Shown in pieces: positions 1-8,772 of a stretch of 64,000 nucleotides of DNA. Every line of letters begins with the position of its first letter. Position 1 is the first letter of the stretch. The notes beneath the pieces were generated by a model. It was given only the letters and a program-made list of their open reading frames with translations. It did no database searches and was not told the origin of the DNA. The stretch is from assembly GCA_900317625.1 (NCBI GenBank), contig ONHK01000007.1, positions 1-64,000 of the forward strand. Reading direction: 5' to 3'. A program made the translations under genes and the position numbers. This DNA is from an uncultured Treponema sp. (GTDB taxonomy: Bacteria; Spirochaetota; Spirochaetia; Treponematales; Treponemataceae).

Positions 1-142
1 TCTTTTTGACCTTGATTCCCAGCAGGTTCTGCACGACACCCTTTGCGATTTGCGGGTCACGCATAATCTTGGTAAAAAGGAAGTCGTCTGTGAAAAACAG
101 CTCGTCGTATGGTTTAAGTGTGTATTTTGATTCTTTCTGCAT
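1..142 (-). CDS. Rpn family PD-(D/E)XK nuclease, N-terminal fragment cut by window edge
   Basis: Reading the minus strand from the ATG at 142 gives an open frame to the window edge that begins MQKESKYTLKPYDELFFTDD and continues with FLFTKIMRDPQIAKGVVQNL and LGIKV. This closely matches the N-terminus of the gene at 841 (EELKFTDDFMFCRVMQNPDL, LLGIKVDKIEYP), so the two are paralogues. The family is the Rpn/PDDEXK_2 'transposase-like' nucleases; the catalytic part lies outside the window. A GGAG ribosome-binding site sits about 8 nt before the start. Its upstream region is an inverted copy of the one before the 841 gene. Whether it is intact cannot be judged. Confidence 0.75.
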   Translation of the reverse strand, partial: MQKESKYTLKPYDELFFTDDFLFTKIMRDPQIAKGVVQNLLGIKVKK

Positions 143-840
143 ATTTTTGCTCCTACATAGTTAACGCAAAAATATTTCAGAAACGGAACTGAATCACAAA
201 AAAAATTACAACCTATGTACTGTAGACCATTATATTTTGTTACTGTAAATATAATATTTTCAGTAACAAAACATTCTCCTGAGTTAAACAAAAGATTATA
301 TTCTCATTAACAAAACATTATGTTTTCAGTAACAGAATATTATGTTTTGTTTAACAAAATATTTTGGTCTTGTTACTGGAGAAAAATCACATTCTCCGAT
401 ATTCTCTTGCCAAAAGTACAGTGCTTGTGATTGCGGAGCAAGTTGTGGCGAGCGGCTCGGCAAAGAAGATTCCTTTCTCAAACTTTTGGAAAAGGAGATT
501 TCAGCAGATGTCCTTAAAAAAAATTAAGTATTCTTTGTCAGTTAAATATATAAATATTTTTTGACATTTATACAGGCTGCAATTTCTCTGCCGACTAGTT
601 CTCACAACATTCTACTGTCTCTTACAGAATCCACCTACCAGTTTTGCAATGCAAAACTGTAAACAAAACCTTAATCCACAGAATATTGAAAAAAAATATA
701 GGTTTTGTTTGTGATTTACGCAGGTTACAATTCCTCTGCCAACTAGTTCTATCAACCTGCTACCAAGTTTTTTACAAAAATTTGCAGAATTTTTTGTGAT
801 TTATTTCATTTTCTGAAATCTTTTTGCGTTAACTAGTTAT
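143..840. repeat. Repeat-rich gap between divergent Rpn genes
   Basis: No convincing gene is seen in this 698-base gap. It holds several repeats. (a) An imperfect inverted repeat of about 46 nt, 160-207 against 788-833, starts GTTAACGCAAAAA next to each Rpn gene, so the two leaders are homologous. (b) A perfect 11-bp hairpin TTTTGTTACTG/CAGTAACAAAA lies at 235-245/261-271, with related A/T-rich hairpins to about 380. (c) A 10-bp palindrome CAGTTTTGCA/TGCAAAACTG lies at 639-648/650-659. (d) A direct repeat of about 43 nt lies at 573-615 and 721-763, both with CTCTGCC and ACTAGTTCT. The ACTAGTT motif recurs just before the ATG at 841. The pattern suggests duplicated and decayed Rpn leader regions. 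Confidence 0.7.
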
Positions 841-1461
841 ATGGAAAAAATTGAAAACAAAATCTATCGAATCAAGCCGGTCGAGGAACTGAAATTCACC
901 GACGACTTCATGTTCTGCCGCGTAATGCAGAACCCTGATTTGTGCAAGGGCGTAATCGAGCGCCTCCTTGGAATCAAAGTTGACAAGATTGAATATCCCG
1001 AACTACAAAAAGAAATCCGCCCGTACTACAGCGCGCACGGTGTCCGCATGGATGTCTATGTGAAAGATAGCGACCGCATTTTTGATATTGAAATGCAGAC
1101 AAGCGTCCCCGATGACCTACCGCGCCGCATGCGCTACTACCAGAGCATGATAGACATCGACACACTTATGAAAGGTAGCGAGTATGAAACTCTAAAGGAA
1201 AGCTACGTAATATTCCTCTGCACAAAAGACCCGTTCGGGGTGGGGCTTCCGGTCTATTCATTCAGCACAGTCTGCAAGGAGAAAAAAGATTTTGCTTTAA
1301 ATGACGGAATCAACAAGCTGTTCTTCAACGCGAGCGCCTTCGCATCAGAGAAAAACCTTGAAATAAAGGGCTTCTTGGGTTATCTTTGTAGCGGAAAGCC
1401 TTCCGACACTTTCACAGAGGACATCGAGCAGCGCGTCGAGAGGCTCGGAGCGACTATATGA
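841..1461 (+). CDS. Rpn family PD-(D/E)XK nuclease, N-terminal/catalytic part of a frame-split gene
   Basis: This 206-residue protein belongs to the Rpn/PDDEXK_2 nucleases (recombination-promoting nucleases, many copies per genome). It has the typical start FTDDFMFCRVMQNPDLCKGV and LLGIKV, then the catalytic pattern D71 (RMDVYV) and E84-x-Q86 (FDIEMQ), in which Gln replaces the usual Lys as is common in this family. The frame ends early at RVERLGATI. The missing continuation, RSDYMMDALPLHDARKAG, is read in the -1 frame from about 1446, as if one C had been lost from CTCCGG. The nuclease core is intact, so a C-terminally trimmed protein could still be made. No good Shine-Dalgarno is seen before 841. 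Confidence 0.8.
   Translation: MEKIENKIYRIKPVEELKFTDDFMFCRVMQNPDLCKGVIERLLGIKVDKIEYPELQKEIRPYYSAHGVRMDVYVKDSDRIFDIEMQTSVPDDLPRRMRYYQSMIDIDTLMKGSEYETLKESYVIFLCTKDPFGVGLPVYSFSTVCKEKKDFALNDGINKLFFNASAFASEKNLEIKGFLGYLCSGKPSDTFTEDIEQRVERLGATI
1447..1460 (+). promoter_or_regulatory. Internal Shine-Dalgarno and ATGA stop/start overlap
   Basis: GGAG at 1447-1450 is followed by 7 nt and ATG at 1458. The stop TGA of the upstream frame (1459-1461) overlaps this ATG as ATGA. The C-terminal segment therefore has a plausible site of its own and could be translationally coupled to the upstream part. Confidence 0.55.
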
Positions 1462-1670
1462 TGGATGCACTGCCACTTCACGACGCAAGAAAAGCCGGTC
1501 TAAAGGAAGGAATTGCCCTTGGTGAAAAACGCGGAATTCTAGCAGGCGAACGTAAAAAAGCCCTTGAGACCGCAAGAAAAATGCTAAAGAAAAACATTTC
1601 AGTAGAAATAATCGCCGAATGTACGGGACTTCCAACTGATGAAGTTCTTAAGCTCAAGCAGGAAATATAA
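1458..1670 (+). CDS. Rpn C-terminal domain, separately initiated (possible intragenic-antitoxin-like product)
   Basis: This 70-residue product carries the usual C-terminal region of Rpn proteins: a charged helix (KAGLKEGIALGEKRGI), a Lys/Ala-rich helix, and a final IIAECTGLPTDEVLKLKQEI motif like that seen at the end of intact Rpn proteins. In the ancestral gene it would be continuous with the nuclease at 841. It now starts at an ATG with an SD 7 nt upstream and overlaps the upstream stop. In enteric rpn genes an internally initiated C-terminal product (RpnS) has been described as an antitoxin for the full-length nuclease. This small protein may act the same way, or may just be debris of a frameshifted gene. 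Confidence 0.6.
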   Translation: MMDALPLHDARKAGLKEGIALGEKRGILAGERKKALETARKMLKKNISVEIIAECTGLPTDEVLKLKQEI

Positions 1671-1753
1671 GCTAAATTTCTACCCAGTTATGCACAAATC
1701 CACATTGTTTTTAGCTAAACTTGCGCATTGAACTGATTTTAAAGCAAAACGCA

Positions 1754-1822
1754 TTCCATTCATACACAGGCTGATTTTTTGCCCACAATTTTTTTCAGCC
1801 TGCAACCAAACTGCTTTATAAT
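1754..1822 (+). promoter_or_regulatory. Candidate hairpin and -10 box upstream of the FN3 lipoprotein locus
   Basis: The 209-base gap 1671-1879 contains a hairpin with arms CAGGCTGA/TCAGCCTG around 1766-1803 and a clean -10 hexamer TATAAT at 1817-1822. No strong -35 box is seen 17 bp upstream (TTCAGC at best). Transcription would start near 1829, giving a leader of about 50 nt before the ATG at 1880, with AGAGGT as a modest ribosome-binding site. Confidence 0.4.
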
Positions 1823-1879
1823 TGTCTAAATCATTAAATTCATATACCATAACTAAATACCATTTTTAGAGGTATCAAA

Positions 1880-4800
1880 ATGAAAAAAGTAAACGGATTT
1901 TCTTTAGGCGCTCTTATTGCTTCAACATTAATTTGTTTTGGAGCTTTGGTTTTTGCGGGCTGCCAGAATGACTTGCTGGAATCTCCTTCTTTTCAGAACA
2001 GAGGCTCTTATTCAACCGGAAAAGTTTCCGCACCAACAAATGTCACTGCAACTCAGGGCGGATTCAGAAGCATAACCCTAAAGTGGACGGCGGCAAAATC
2101 TGCGGTTCTTTACAATATATATTCTTCTGATACCGCAACCGGAACTTTCGATTTTCTTGAACAGACACCGGACGCAACCTGCAGCTACACATTAAGTGAA
2201 AGCCCGGACGTAAAAAAATACTACAAAATCAAGTCAGTTGACTCAAATGGCGAAGTTTCCGACCAATACAGCCAGATTTGCTTTGGAACAACGCTTGCAA
2301 CTCCAATAATCACAAGCATAAAGCAGAACGCAAACGGCGACGCAATAACCGTGCGCTGGTACAAAGGCGTAAACTGCACTCCGGAAACATACTTGAACAG
2401 CGGACTTATCTACACCGTAATTCTTTACAACGCAGACGGAACACAGGTCTTAAAAGAAGAAACAATCTCTGCAATGGACGTAAAAGAAGCCGCAGACACA
2501 AAATACACATTCACAAACCTTACGCCGAACACAGAATACTGCATTCAGATAAAAGCATACACAAAAGCAGCCCAGGACTCAAAGTCAACAGAAAACAGCG
2601 ACATCCTGAACCAGTCAACGGCACACTCATTGATTCCAGCCGCCCCGGAAAACTTTGAAGTAACAAAAGGAACTTCAAAAGACTACGTAACACTTTCATG
2701 GACACTGCCAAAATTCGCAGAAATAAAAAGCTCGACAGCCTTTGAAACACGCCCAGTCTACTTTAAAATCTACCGAAAGTTAGAATCTGCCCCGGAAACC
2801 GCCTATGAACCGATTGTTAGTTATCTGGGAACAAAAGCTCCTATCATAAATGAAAAAGATGAAAACAATACCATAAAAACAAAAATTGAAAAAACTGCAA
2901 TTCAATTTACAAGACCTACAGATGAAGAAAACACAACTGATGATTATATAAAAATCGGAGAATCCCTAGCCGCTTCAAAAACAAAAGACGAATCAGGAAA
3001 TGAAATCGAAATTCCTGCAAAAGCAGAAATTGAAGTAACATATCCATCAGAAGTTACAGAAACAGACCCGAACTATCCAGACTATATTCCAGGAACAAAA
3101 ATTACACTAAAAGACCTAACAGTTTCCCGAGGACAAAAATATTCCTACCGCATACAGTCATTCATTGACGACAACGGAAAGAAAAACGTAACCTCAGATG
3201 AATCCTACAGCGAAGAAATAGGATGGCTAATCAACAGCCCTACAGTCTCAGTTTCTTCAACATATAAGGAAAAACCTAAAGAAAATGAAGATGAACCTAC
3301 TAAAATTGAAAGTTTCACAGTCACATTAAATTTTAAATTCAATGACTTTGGTCAGCCTTACAACTATGTAATTACCGAGATATGCAAGAATATGGAAAAA
3401 ACAGAAATTGAAGGCGAAGATGATAAAGAAATCAGCACAGAAGAACAATATATTTCAAATTCATCATATTCTTCTATGTTTCCAAAAACATTTGAATATA
3501 TTCCAGAGGATGATGATAAACATTACAAAAAATACTCATATACAGTATATATTTGTGATGCTTCTTCAGAAGATATTACTACTGCCTATTATACAGCAGA
3601 AGTTCCTGGATGTGTGATTGTAATAAATGATGAAAGTAAAATTCCTAATGTAGATGATTTTACAATCGCAGATGGCTATAAAGATAAATTCGTACTTTCT
3701 TGGACTTATAATAAAGACTGTAAATATACATTAACCTGGAAAAACATAGATAAAAATAATAATGAATCACCTTCTACCCTAATAGAGGTTTTAGACAATG
3801 AATTCCTCGAAACAAAACTAAATGAAGAAACAGGAATTGTTACATTTGAACATTCGGCAAACAGTGGCGATATAAGAAAACAATACACTTTAACCGCAAA
3901 CAATGGATTGGAAGCAACAAATACACTTCCTAATGAATACAAAACACTTGGAACTCCAGAGCCCTCTTTTGAACCTTCATACAAATCTATAAAAATTATA
4001 TGGAAACCTGTTCAAAAAGCTGCAAGATATGAAATAACAACAGAATATAAAGGAATTCCAATTGCAGCTGAAAACATTTCTGAAATCCAAAATGATGAAA
4101 ACGGCAATTTTTATTGTATAATAACCGACCCTTATGGAAAAAATGAAGATGAAACATCTAGAACGACTGATGCCGAAATTTCAGGTCAAAAAATTGATTT
4201 TGAAGTAAAAGCAATTTCTGAAAATTCAGAAGCAGAACCAACTGTTTCTTCTGAAAACTTTAAAATTTTCACATTAGGTCCAGGAGCAATAGAACACATT
4301 GAATCAGATAATGGAAATCCTAAAATCGTACAGGGAATTTCCGCAGAAGGCTCGAATGATTACATTTCTCTGAAATGGAATAAAGTCGAAGGTGCAAATG
4401 GTTATTTAATTATCCGCAAAAAATATAGTGAAGAATATTATTCCGACATAAAAAATAAAGCAGATATTTATTATTACTCTACAGAAGATAAATCAATTTC
4501 ACTTATACAAGATGAATCAACAATATCTGCTTCATGTTATGAAAATGGAAATGAATTCACATTTAAAGATAATTATCATCCTGCAGAAAATTATGATAAT
4601 CAATATGAAATAGACCAAGCGCAACTAAAATGGGGTTTACCGTATGGTTATACAGTTATTCCTGTTCTAAAAAATACAGATTTTACAGTAGATGACGATC
4701 TTAAAATACAAGGAACAGAAAGCTCTATTGCATACACTGAATCATCATTAGACAATATTGAAAAGCAAGTTTCTACCTATGGTTATGGACTTGCATTAAA

Positions 4801-6235
4801 TGCCTCAAAAGCAACAAGTAAATCTCAAGTTGCTCTTTCATGGGCAACTCCATACAAAACTTCACAAAAACCTACTATATATTACCGTGGTTATAATGAA
4901 GCAAATGGCTCTGAATGGATAAAAATAGATATATCAAATAGCCTTACAACCGCACAAATCACACCTGAGAACCCACATAAAGCCTATGATTTTATGGTAT
5001 GCTATTCTCCAGACTCACCTAAAACTATAAAGGTAGATTCATACTTTGAAAATTACATCGCCTCAAAAAAAGACTCTAATAATGAAAAAAACAACAAAGG
5101 TTATATATTATCACTTGAAGCACCCGCTGCTAAATACGGTGGAATACAACAAGGTGATGATTATATCAAAGATAAATACTACTATTCAGAAAATCTATCA
5201 TGGAAACAGTATAACCCAGAAGAAAAAAGACAAGGTTTTGATAGTGTAGAAATATTTATGCTAAATACAAATAAAAAAGACGGGTGGGTAAAAATTGTAG
5301 AGTTAAATCCAAGCGATTTTTCAGTTTCAAATACAGAAATTGCCTCTGCAGAATATGACTTATTCATTGAAAAAACAACAAACAGCGACATTGCCATTAT
5401 GCCAAAAAGTATAATAGAAGGCGGAACAAACACAAACGGATTATTAAAAGTTCTAAGAGATGCAAAACACTATTATATGATAAAGGCTTCTAGAACAATT
5501 ACTGATTCAGAAGGTAAAAAGAAAACTATTGAAATTTCAATTGGCGATAACGGCACGATAAATGCTTATAGACAGATAACTGATGAAGAACTTGTAAAAT
5601 CTACAATGCTTGTAATTGCGGAAATAATAAAAGATTCCAAAATGGAAGATTATGGAACTGGAACTGCATTTGGAGATTCAAAGCCTGTCTATGGCTATGA
5701 CAGTACTGAAAAAACAGGAAAATTCACATGGGAACAAGATGCCTCAAGTAGATTTAATTGGAATATTTCAAGTTTTATATATGGGTGGGATAAATTACCT
5801 TATCAGAGTTTTAATAGCGTTACAGAATTGACTGATAAAGAAAAATTGAAAAACTTTATAACTATTTCAGATGCAAAAGGTCTTTCAGGGGATTTTAAAC
5901 GAGGAAGAAAAAATGCCAAAACGTTGGAATATCTTTCAATTAGAAAGCTTGAAAGAGAGTTTCTCGGTATAAAATCATATAAAGATTTTGATTTAAATGA
6001 AAAAATTCCTCTTTCAATCACAGCTTCGCAAGAACCTTTTAATTCTTTATCTTCTTATTCAGGAACTGTAAAATTTGCAACTTCAGATACTCAATTTTCT
6101 GTTACAGTTGAACACAATGGTTCTCAAACATTCAATAAAGATGTCTCTGGCGATGAAGTAAAAAAATGGTTTCCTGCAAAAATTGGAAATAACGCATACA
6201 TAGGCGAGTCAGCCGAATACTGGTGGGAGGACTAA
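1880..6235 (+). CDS. Large lipoprotein with repeated fibronectin type III domains
   Basis: The 1451-residue protein starts with a lipoprotein signal peptide (lipobox FAGC, lipidated Cys28), so it should be an envelope-anchored, probably surface, protein. After it come fibronectin-III-like units: one at about 50-130 (SAPTNVTATQGG, ITLKW, YYKIKSVDSNG), a second to about 245, a third from about 255 (APENFEVTKGT, YVTLSWTLP), and more divergent ones to about 1000, with SLKWNKVEGANGYLIIRK near 830. The last 150 residues are not FN3-like and have no recognised fold. Base composition changes sharply near 2810: the first 900 bases are much richer in G/C than the rest, which suggests a mosaic gene. FN3 repeats usually mediate adhesion or carbohydrate binding; no ligand can be named. 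It is followed within 3 nt by the next lipoprotein. Confidence 0.8.
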   Translation: MKKVNGFSLGALIASTLICFGALVFAGCQNDLLESPSFQNRGSYSTGKVSAPTNVTATQGGFRSITLKWTAAKSAVLYNIYSSDTATGTFDFLEQTPDATCSYTLSESPDVKKYYKIKSVDSNGEVSDQYSQICFGTTLATPIITSIKQNANGDAITVRWYKGVNCTPETYLNSGLIYTVILYNADGTQVLKEETISAMDVKEAADTKYTFTNLTPNTEYCIQIKAYTKAAQDSKSTENSDILNQSTAHSLIPAAPENFEVTKGTSKDYVTLSWTLPKFAEIKSSTAFETRPVYFKIYRKLESAPETAYEPIVSYLGTKAPIINEKDENNTIKTKIEKTAIQFTRPTDEENTTDDYIKIGESLAASKTKDESGNEIEIPAKAEIEVTYPSEVTETDPNYPDYIPGTKITLKDLTVSRGQKYSYRIQSFIDDNGKKNVTSDESYSEEIGWLINSPTVSVSSTYKEKPKENEDEPTKIESFTVTLNFKFNDFGQPYNYVITEICKNMEKTEIEGEDDKEISTEEQYISNSSYSSMFPKTFEYIPEDDDKHYKKYSYTVYICDASSEDITTAYYTAEVPGCVIVINDESKIPNVDDFTIADGYKDKFVLSWTYNKDCKYTLTWKNIDKNNNESPSTLIEVLDNEFLETKLNEETGIVTFEHSANSGDIRKQYTLTANNGLEATNTLPNEYKTLGTPEPSFEPSYKSIKIIWKPVQKAARYEITTEYKGIPIAAENISEIQNDENGNFYCIITDPYGKNEDETSRTTDAEISGQKIDFEVKAISENSEAEPTVSSENFKIFTLGPGAIEHIESDNGNPKIVQGISAEGSNDYISLKWNKVEGANGYLIIRKKYSEEYYSDIKNKADIYYYSTEDKSISLIQDESTISASCYENGNEFTFKDNYHPAENYDNQYEIDQAQLKWGLPYGYTVIPVLKNTDFTVDDDLKIQGTESSIAYTESSLDNIEKQVSTYGYGLALNASKATSKSQVALSWATPYKTSQKPTIYYRGYNEANGSEWIKIDISNSLTTAQITPENPHKAYDFMVCYSPDSPKTIKVDSYFENYIASKKDSNNEKNNKGYILSLEAPAAKYGGIQQGDDYIKDKYYYSENLSWKQYNPEEKRQGFDSVEIFMLNTNKKDGWVKIVELNPSDFSVSNTEIASAEYDLFIEKTTNSDIAIMPKSIIEGGTNTNGLLKVLRDAKHYYMIKASRTITDSEGKKKTIEISIGDNGTINAYRQITDEELVKSTMLVIAEIIKDSKMEDYGTGTAFGDSKPVYGYDSTEKTGKFTWEQDASSRFNWNISSFIYGWDKLPYQSFNSVTELTDKEKLKNFITISDAKGLSGDFKRGRKNAKTLEYLSIRKLEREFLGIKSYKDFDLNEKIPLSITASQEPFNSLSSYSGTVKFATSDTQFSVTVEHNGSQTFNKDVSGDEVKKWFPAKIGNNAYIGESAEYWWED

Positions 6236-6237
6236 AA

Positions 6238-8772
6238 ATGAAACACACTACAAGCTCTACTTTACACAATGAAAAAATCAAATCTCACTTTACCCCCCCC
6301 CTATCGCTTTGTGGCTTAATTTTGGGTGGCAGTTTGGCATTGGCTTCTTGTTCAAGTTTTTTTGAGTCGGATGTTTCAATGAACTCAAACAGCAACAATT
6401 CCAGCATTTACGACCTTTTAACTCCGCCGGAAAAAATTGAGCAGCTTTCCGCGCCGACAGAAATCTTTATTTCGCAAGGTTTGTATTCAGGTGTAATAGA
6501 AGTAAGCTGGTCGGCTGTTCCAAACGCAAATTCATATAAAATTGAACGCGCTGTTGTAAAAGAGAAAAATGCTGACGGCACTTGGGAAATGCCAAAAGAA
6601 TCAGACTTTGAGCTTTTGACTTCCTCAAATATCTACAACACAAAATACACGGACACAATCATTCAGGAAGCAAAATACACAAGCCTTGAACTGAACTATG
6701 TGTATTATTACCGTGTTTTTGCGCAGAATCCTTCTAAGGGCTACACAGAAAGCGAATATTTTCCGGACTATTCGGAGCACAAGATTCTTGACGCAGAAGG
6801 CAAGGAGACTGGAAAAGAAGTTTACGCTGACCCAACAAAATATGGAACTCTTTTAAAGCCGGTTACAGAAATAGAAGCGTCAAAGGGAACTTCCTCTGAT
6901 TCAATCACAATAAAATGGAACGCTGTTCCAGATGTATGGAAATACAGAATTGAACGCTGCGAGCGCGAGCAGGGAAACTACTACAAGATTGCGGAAGTTT
7001 ATTCAAACGAAACTGAATACATTGATGAAATGGACGAAGCTGACCAAGGAACAGAATTTTACTACAAAGTCTACGTTATAAACAGCAACAGTAAAGTTTC
7101 CTGTTCAAGTGCCGCCGCAATGGGTTATTCTTTGCAGCCGGGTGCGCCTACTGTTCCAGAAAATATCCACGTAGAAAACGGTCTTGGAACAAGCAAGGAA
7201 TCATTGACTGTAAGCTGGACTTCTCTTTCCGACCCATCTGACGGTAAATTGACTTACAATCTTTACAGAACAAGTTCAAATGATTCTGTATATAAACTTA
7301 TAAAATCAGGCTTGGAATCAACCGCTTCTTCTTACACAGATTCTAGCGTAAAACCTGGAATTTACTATTATTACTTTATCCAGACTACAAAAACAAACAA
7401 TGCTGATGGTGAAAAATTGAAAAGTTCTTTCAGCGAAACCGGAAAAGATTCTGCAAATCCGGCTTACGGATTCCTTTTAAGCGCACCAACTTATATCGAA
7501 GTTGATGACGGTTCAGACGCAGAACATAAAAAAATCATCTGGACGCCGGCAATAAACAGCCTGAACTCAGAAAACGCAGTTGATTTTAAATACAATATTT
7601 ACGCGGATTCAGAAAGAACTGGAATTTTTGACAAAATGATTGCAGGCTCAATTACAGGAACAAGCGAAAATGGAAATCTTTACGCAGAAGTATCTCTTGC
7701 TGATGAAAAATTCTTTGTAATTACAACTGTAAACGAAGACGGTGTAGACAAGGAAAGCGCAAAGAGCGAGATTGTTGCGCCAGTTCCAGAAGCTCCACAA
7801 AAAGTCTACGCAACAAAAACCGCTGGTTTTAAGACAATCCAGAATAAAGTTGTTACAGCAGGCGGAACTTTTGATGAATCTTTGTGGACTGTGAACAAGA
7901 ACGAAGTTTACCCGGTTCTTATAACTTGGGACGCTCCTAAAGATGGTGCGGACGGTGGCTACGACATTTACCGTTCAACAAAAGCGGATTCAGGATTCAA
8001 AAAGGTTGATTCTGTTTCAAAAAATGAAAAATATTACATTGATTCTTATGCAACAGCAAAATCTGGAATCATGTATTTCTATAAAGTTGTTTCTTTGAAC
8101 AGCCTTGGTCAGGGAAGAAAATCCAACACACCGGAAAACGACATTGAGCACAACGCACGTGGCTATGGCGCAATTACCCGCGAGCAGTGGTTCAGGGAAT
8201 ACAACAAGAATATTGCAAGCTCGCAGAAAAAACTTACGCTTATGCACAATCCTAGCGATTTGGACAAAGTTGGTTCAGAAAGCGTAAAGGGAAACATCAG
8301 CGGAACTTTGGGCTACAATGCAAAAGTTGCCGGTCTTGGCGCGGAAATCACAATGCCGTACACAAATTACGCGGATCACTTTATTAGCGATGACAGCACT
8401 TTGGGAATCAAGTTTATTCTGGACGGAAATACGGACACAACTTCAAACATGAGCGCAAACGGACACATGCACGAAACTGTCCACTGCTTCTCTAGAACTA
8501 TTGATGTAACAGATGCCGCACAGATTGAAAAAGCATTTGAAAATCTTTCTGAACCGGCAAAAAATACAATCAAAAATACCGGCGATAAAAATTATCTTTG
8601 CGGAATGTATCCAGGCTACGCAATTTACAACAATCTTGAAATCAAAGGTGGAGCTGCCGGCGGTGGTTATTACCTTGTACAGACATTCGAGCTTGACAGG
8701 AAAGACAAAAATTCTGGAACAGTTGTTCTTGCAGAAGACAAAGTAAACTGGCTTGTAGGAGAAGAAAAATGA
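6238..8772 (+). CDS. Fibronectin type III lipoprotein with a nine-C tract in the signal peptide
   Basis: The start at 6238 is chosen because GGAGG at 6226-6230 sits 7 nt before it; an in-frame ATG at 6223 lacks this. The 844-residue protein has a long n-region, a hydrophobic stretch and the lipobox LASC (Cys38). FN3-like repeats follow (SAPTEIFISQGLYSGVIEVSW; ITIKWNAVPDVWKYRIERCE; LTVSWTSLSDPSDGKLTYNL; LITWDAPKDGADGGYDIYRS). The last 170 residues form a separate domain (KKLTLMH to VQTFELDRK) repeated in the next gene. A run of nine C at 6293-6301 falls inside the signal-peptide codons; any change in its length would put the gene out of frame. It likely shares a transcript with the genes at 1880 and 8769 and forms a surface lipoprotein set with them. 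Confidence 0.8.
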   Translation: MKHTTSSTLHNEKIKSHFTPPLSLCGLILGGSLALASCSSFFESDVSMNSNSNNSSIYDLLTPPEKIEQLSAPTEIFISQGLYSGVIEVSWSAVPNANSYKIERAVVKEKNADGTWEMPKESDFELLTSSNIYNTKYTDTIIQEAKYTSLELNYVYYYRVFAQNPSKGYTESEYFPDYSEHKILDAEGKETGKEVYADPTKYGTLLKPVTEIEASKGTSSDSITIKWNAVPDVWKYRIERCEREQGNYYKIAEVYSNETEYIDEMDEADQGTEFYYKVYVINSNSKVSCSSAAAMGYSLQPGAPTVPENIHVENGLGTSKESLTVSWTSLSDPSDGKLTYNLYRTSSNDSVYKLIKSGLESTASSYTDSSVKPGIYYYYFIQTTKTNNADGEKLKSSFSETGKDSANPAYGFLLSAPTYIEVDDGSDAEHKKIIWTPAINSLNSENAVDFKYNIYADSERTGIFDKMIAGSITGTSENGNLYAEVSLADEKFFVITTVNEDGVDKESAKSEIVAPVPEAPQKVYATKTAGFKTIQNKVVTAGGTFDESLWTVNKNEVYPVLITWDAPKDGADGGYDIYRSTKADSGFKKVDSVSKNEKYYIDSYATAKSGIMYFYKVVSLNSLGQGRKSNTPENDIEHNARGYGAITREQWFREYNKNIASSQKKLTLMHNPSDLDKVGSESVKGNISGTLGYNAKVAGLGAEITMPYTNYADHFISDDSTLGIKFILDGNTDTTSNMSANGHMHETVHCFSRTIDVTDAAQIEKAFENLSEPAKNTIKNTGDKNYLCGMYPGYAIYNNLEIKGGAAGGGYYLVQTFELDRKDKNSGTVVLAEDKVNWLVGEEK
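6293..6301. repeat. Poly-C homopolymer tract (9 C)
   Basis: Nine consecutive C in an A/T-rich genome, within codons 19-22 of the lipoprotein gene (Thr-Pro-Pro-Leu). Tracts of this kind are known substrates for slipped-strand mispairing in treponemes and other bacteria. This is the longest G/C homopolymer I noticed in the window. Confidence 0.85.

Noticed and set aside
342..564. Small open frames in the Rpn gap (61 and 66 residues)
   Set aside because: They overlap each other and the hairpin repeats, have no ribosome-binding site and resemble no known protein.
974..1165. Minus-strand frame inside the Rpn gene
   Set aside because: It is antisense to the conserved catalytic region and has no family features.
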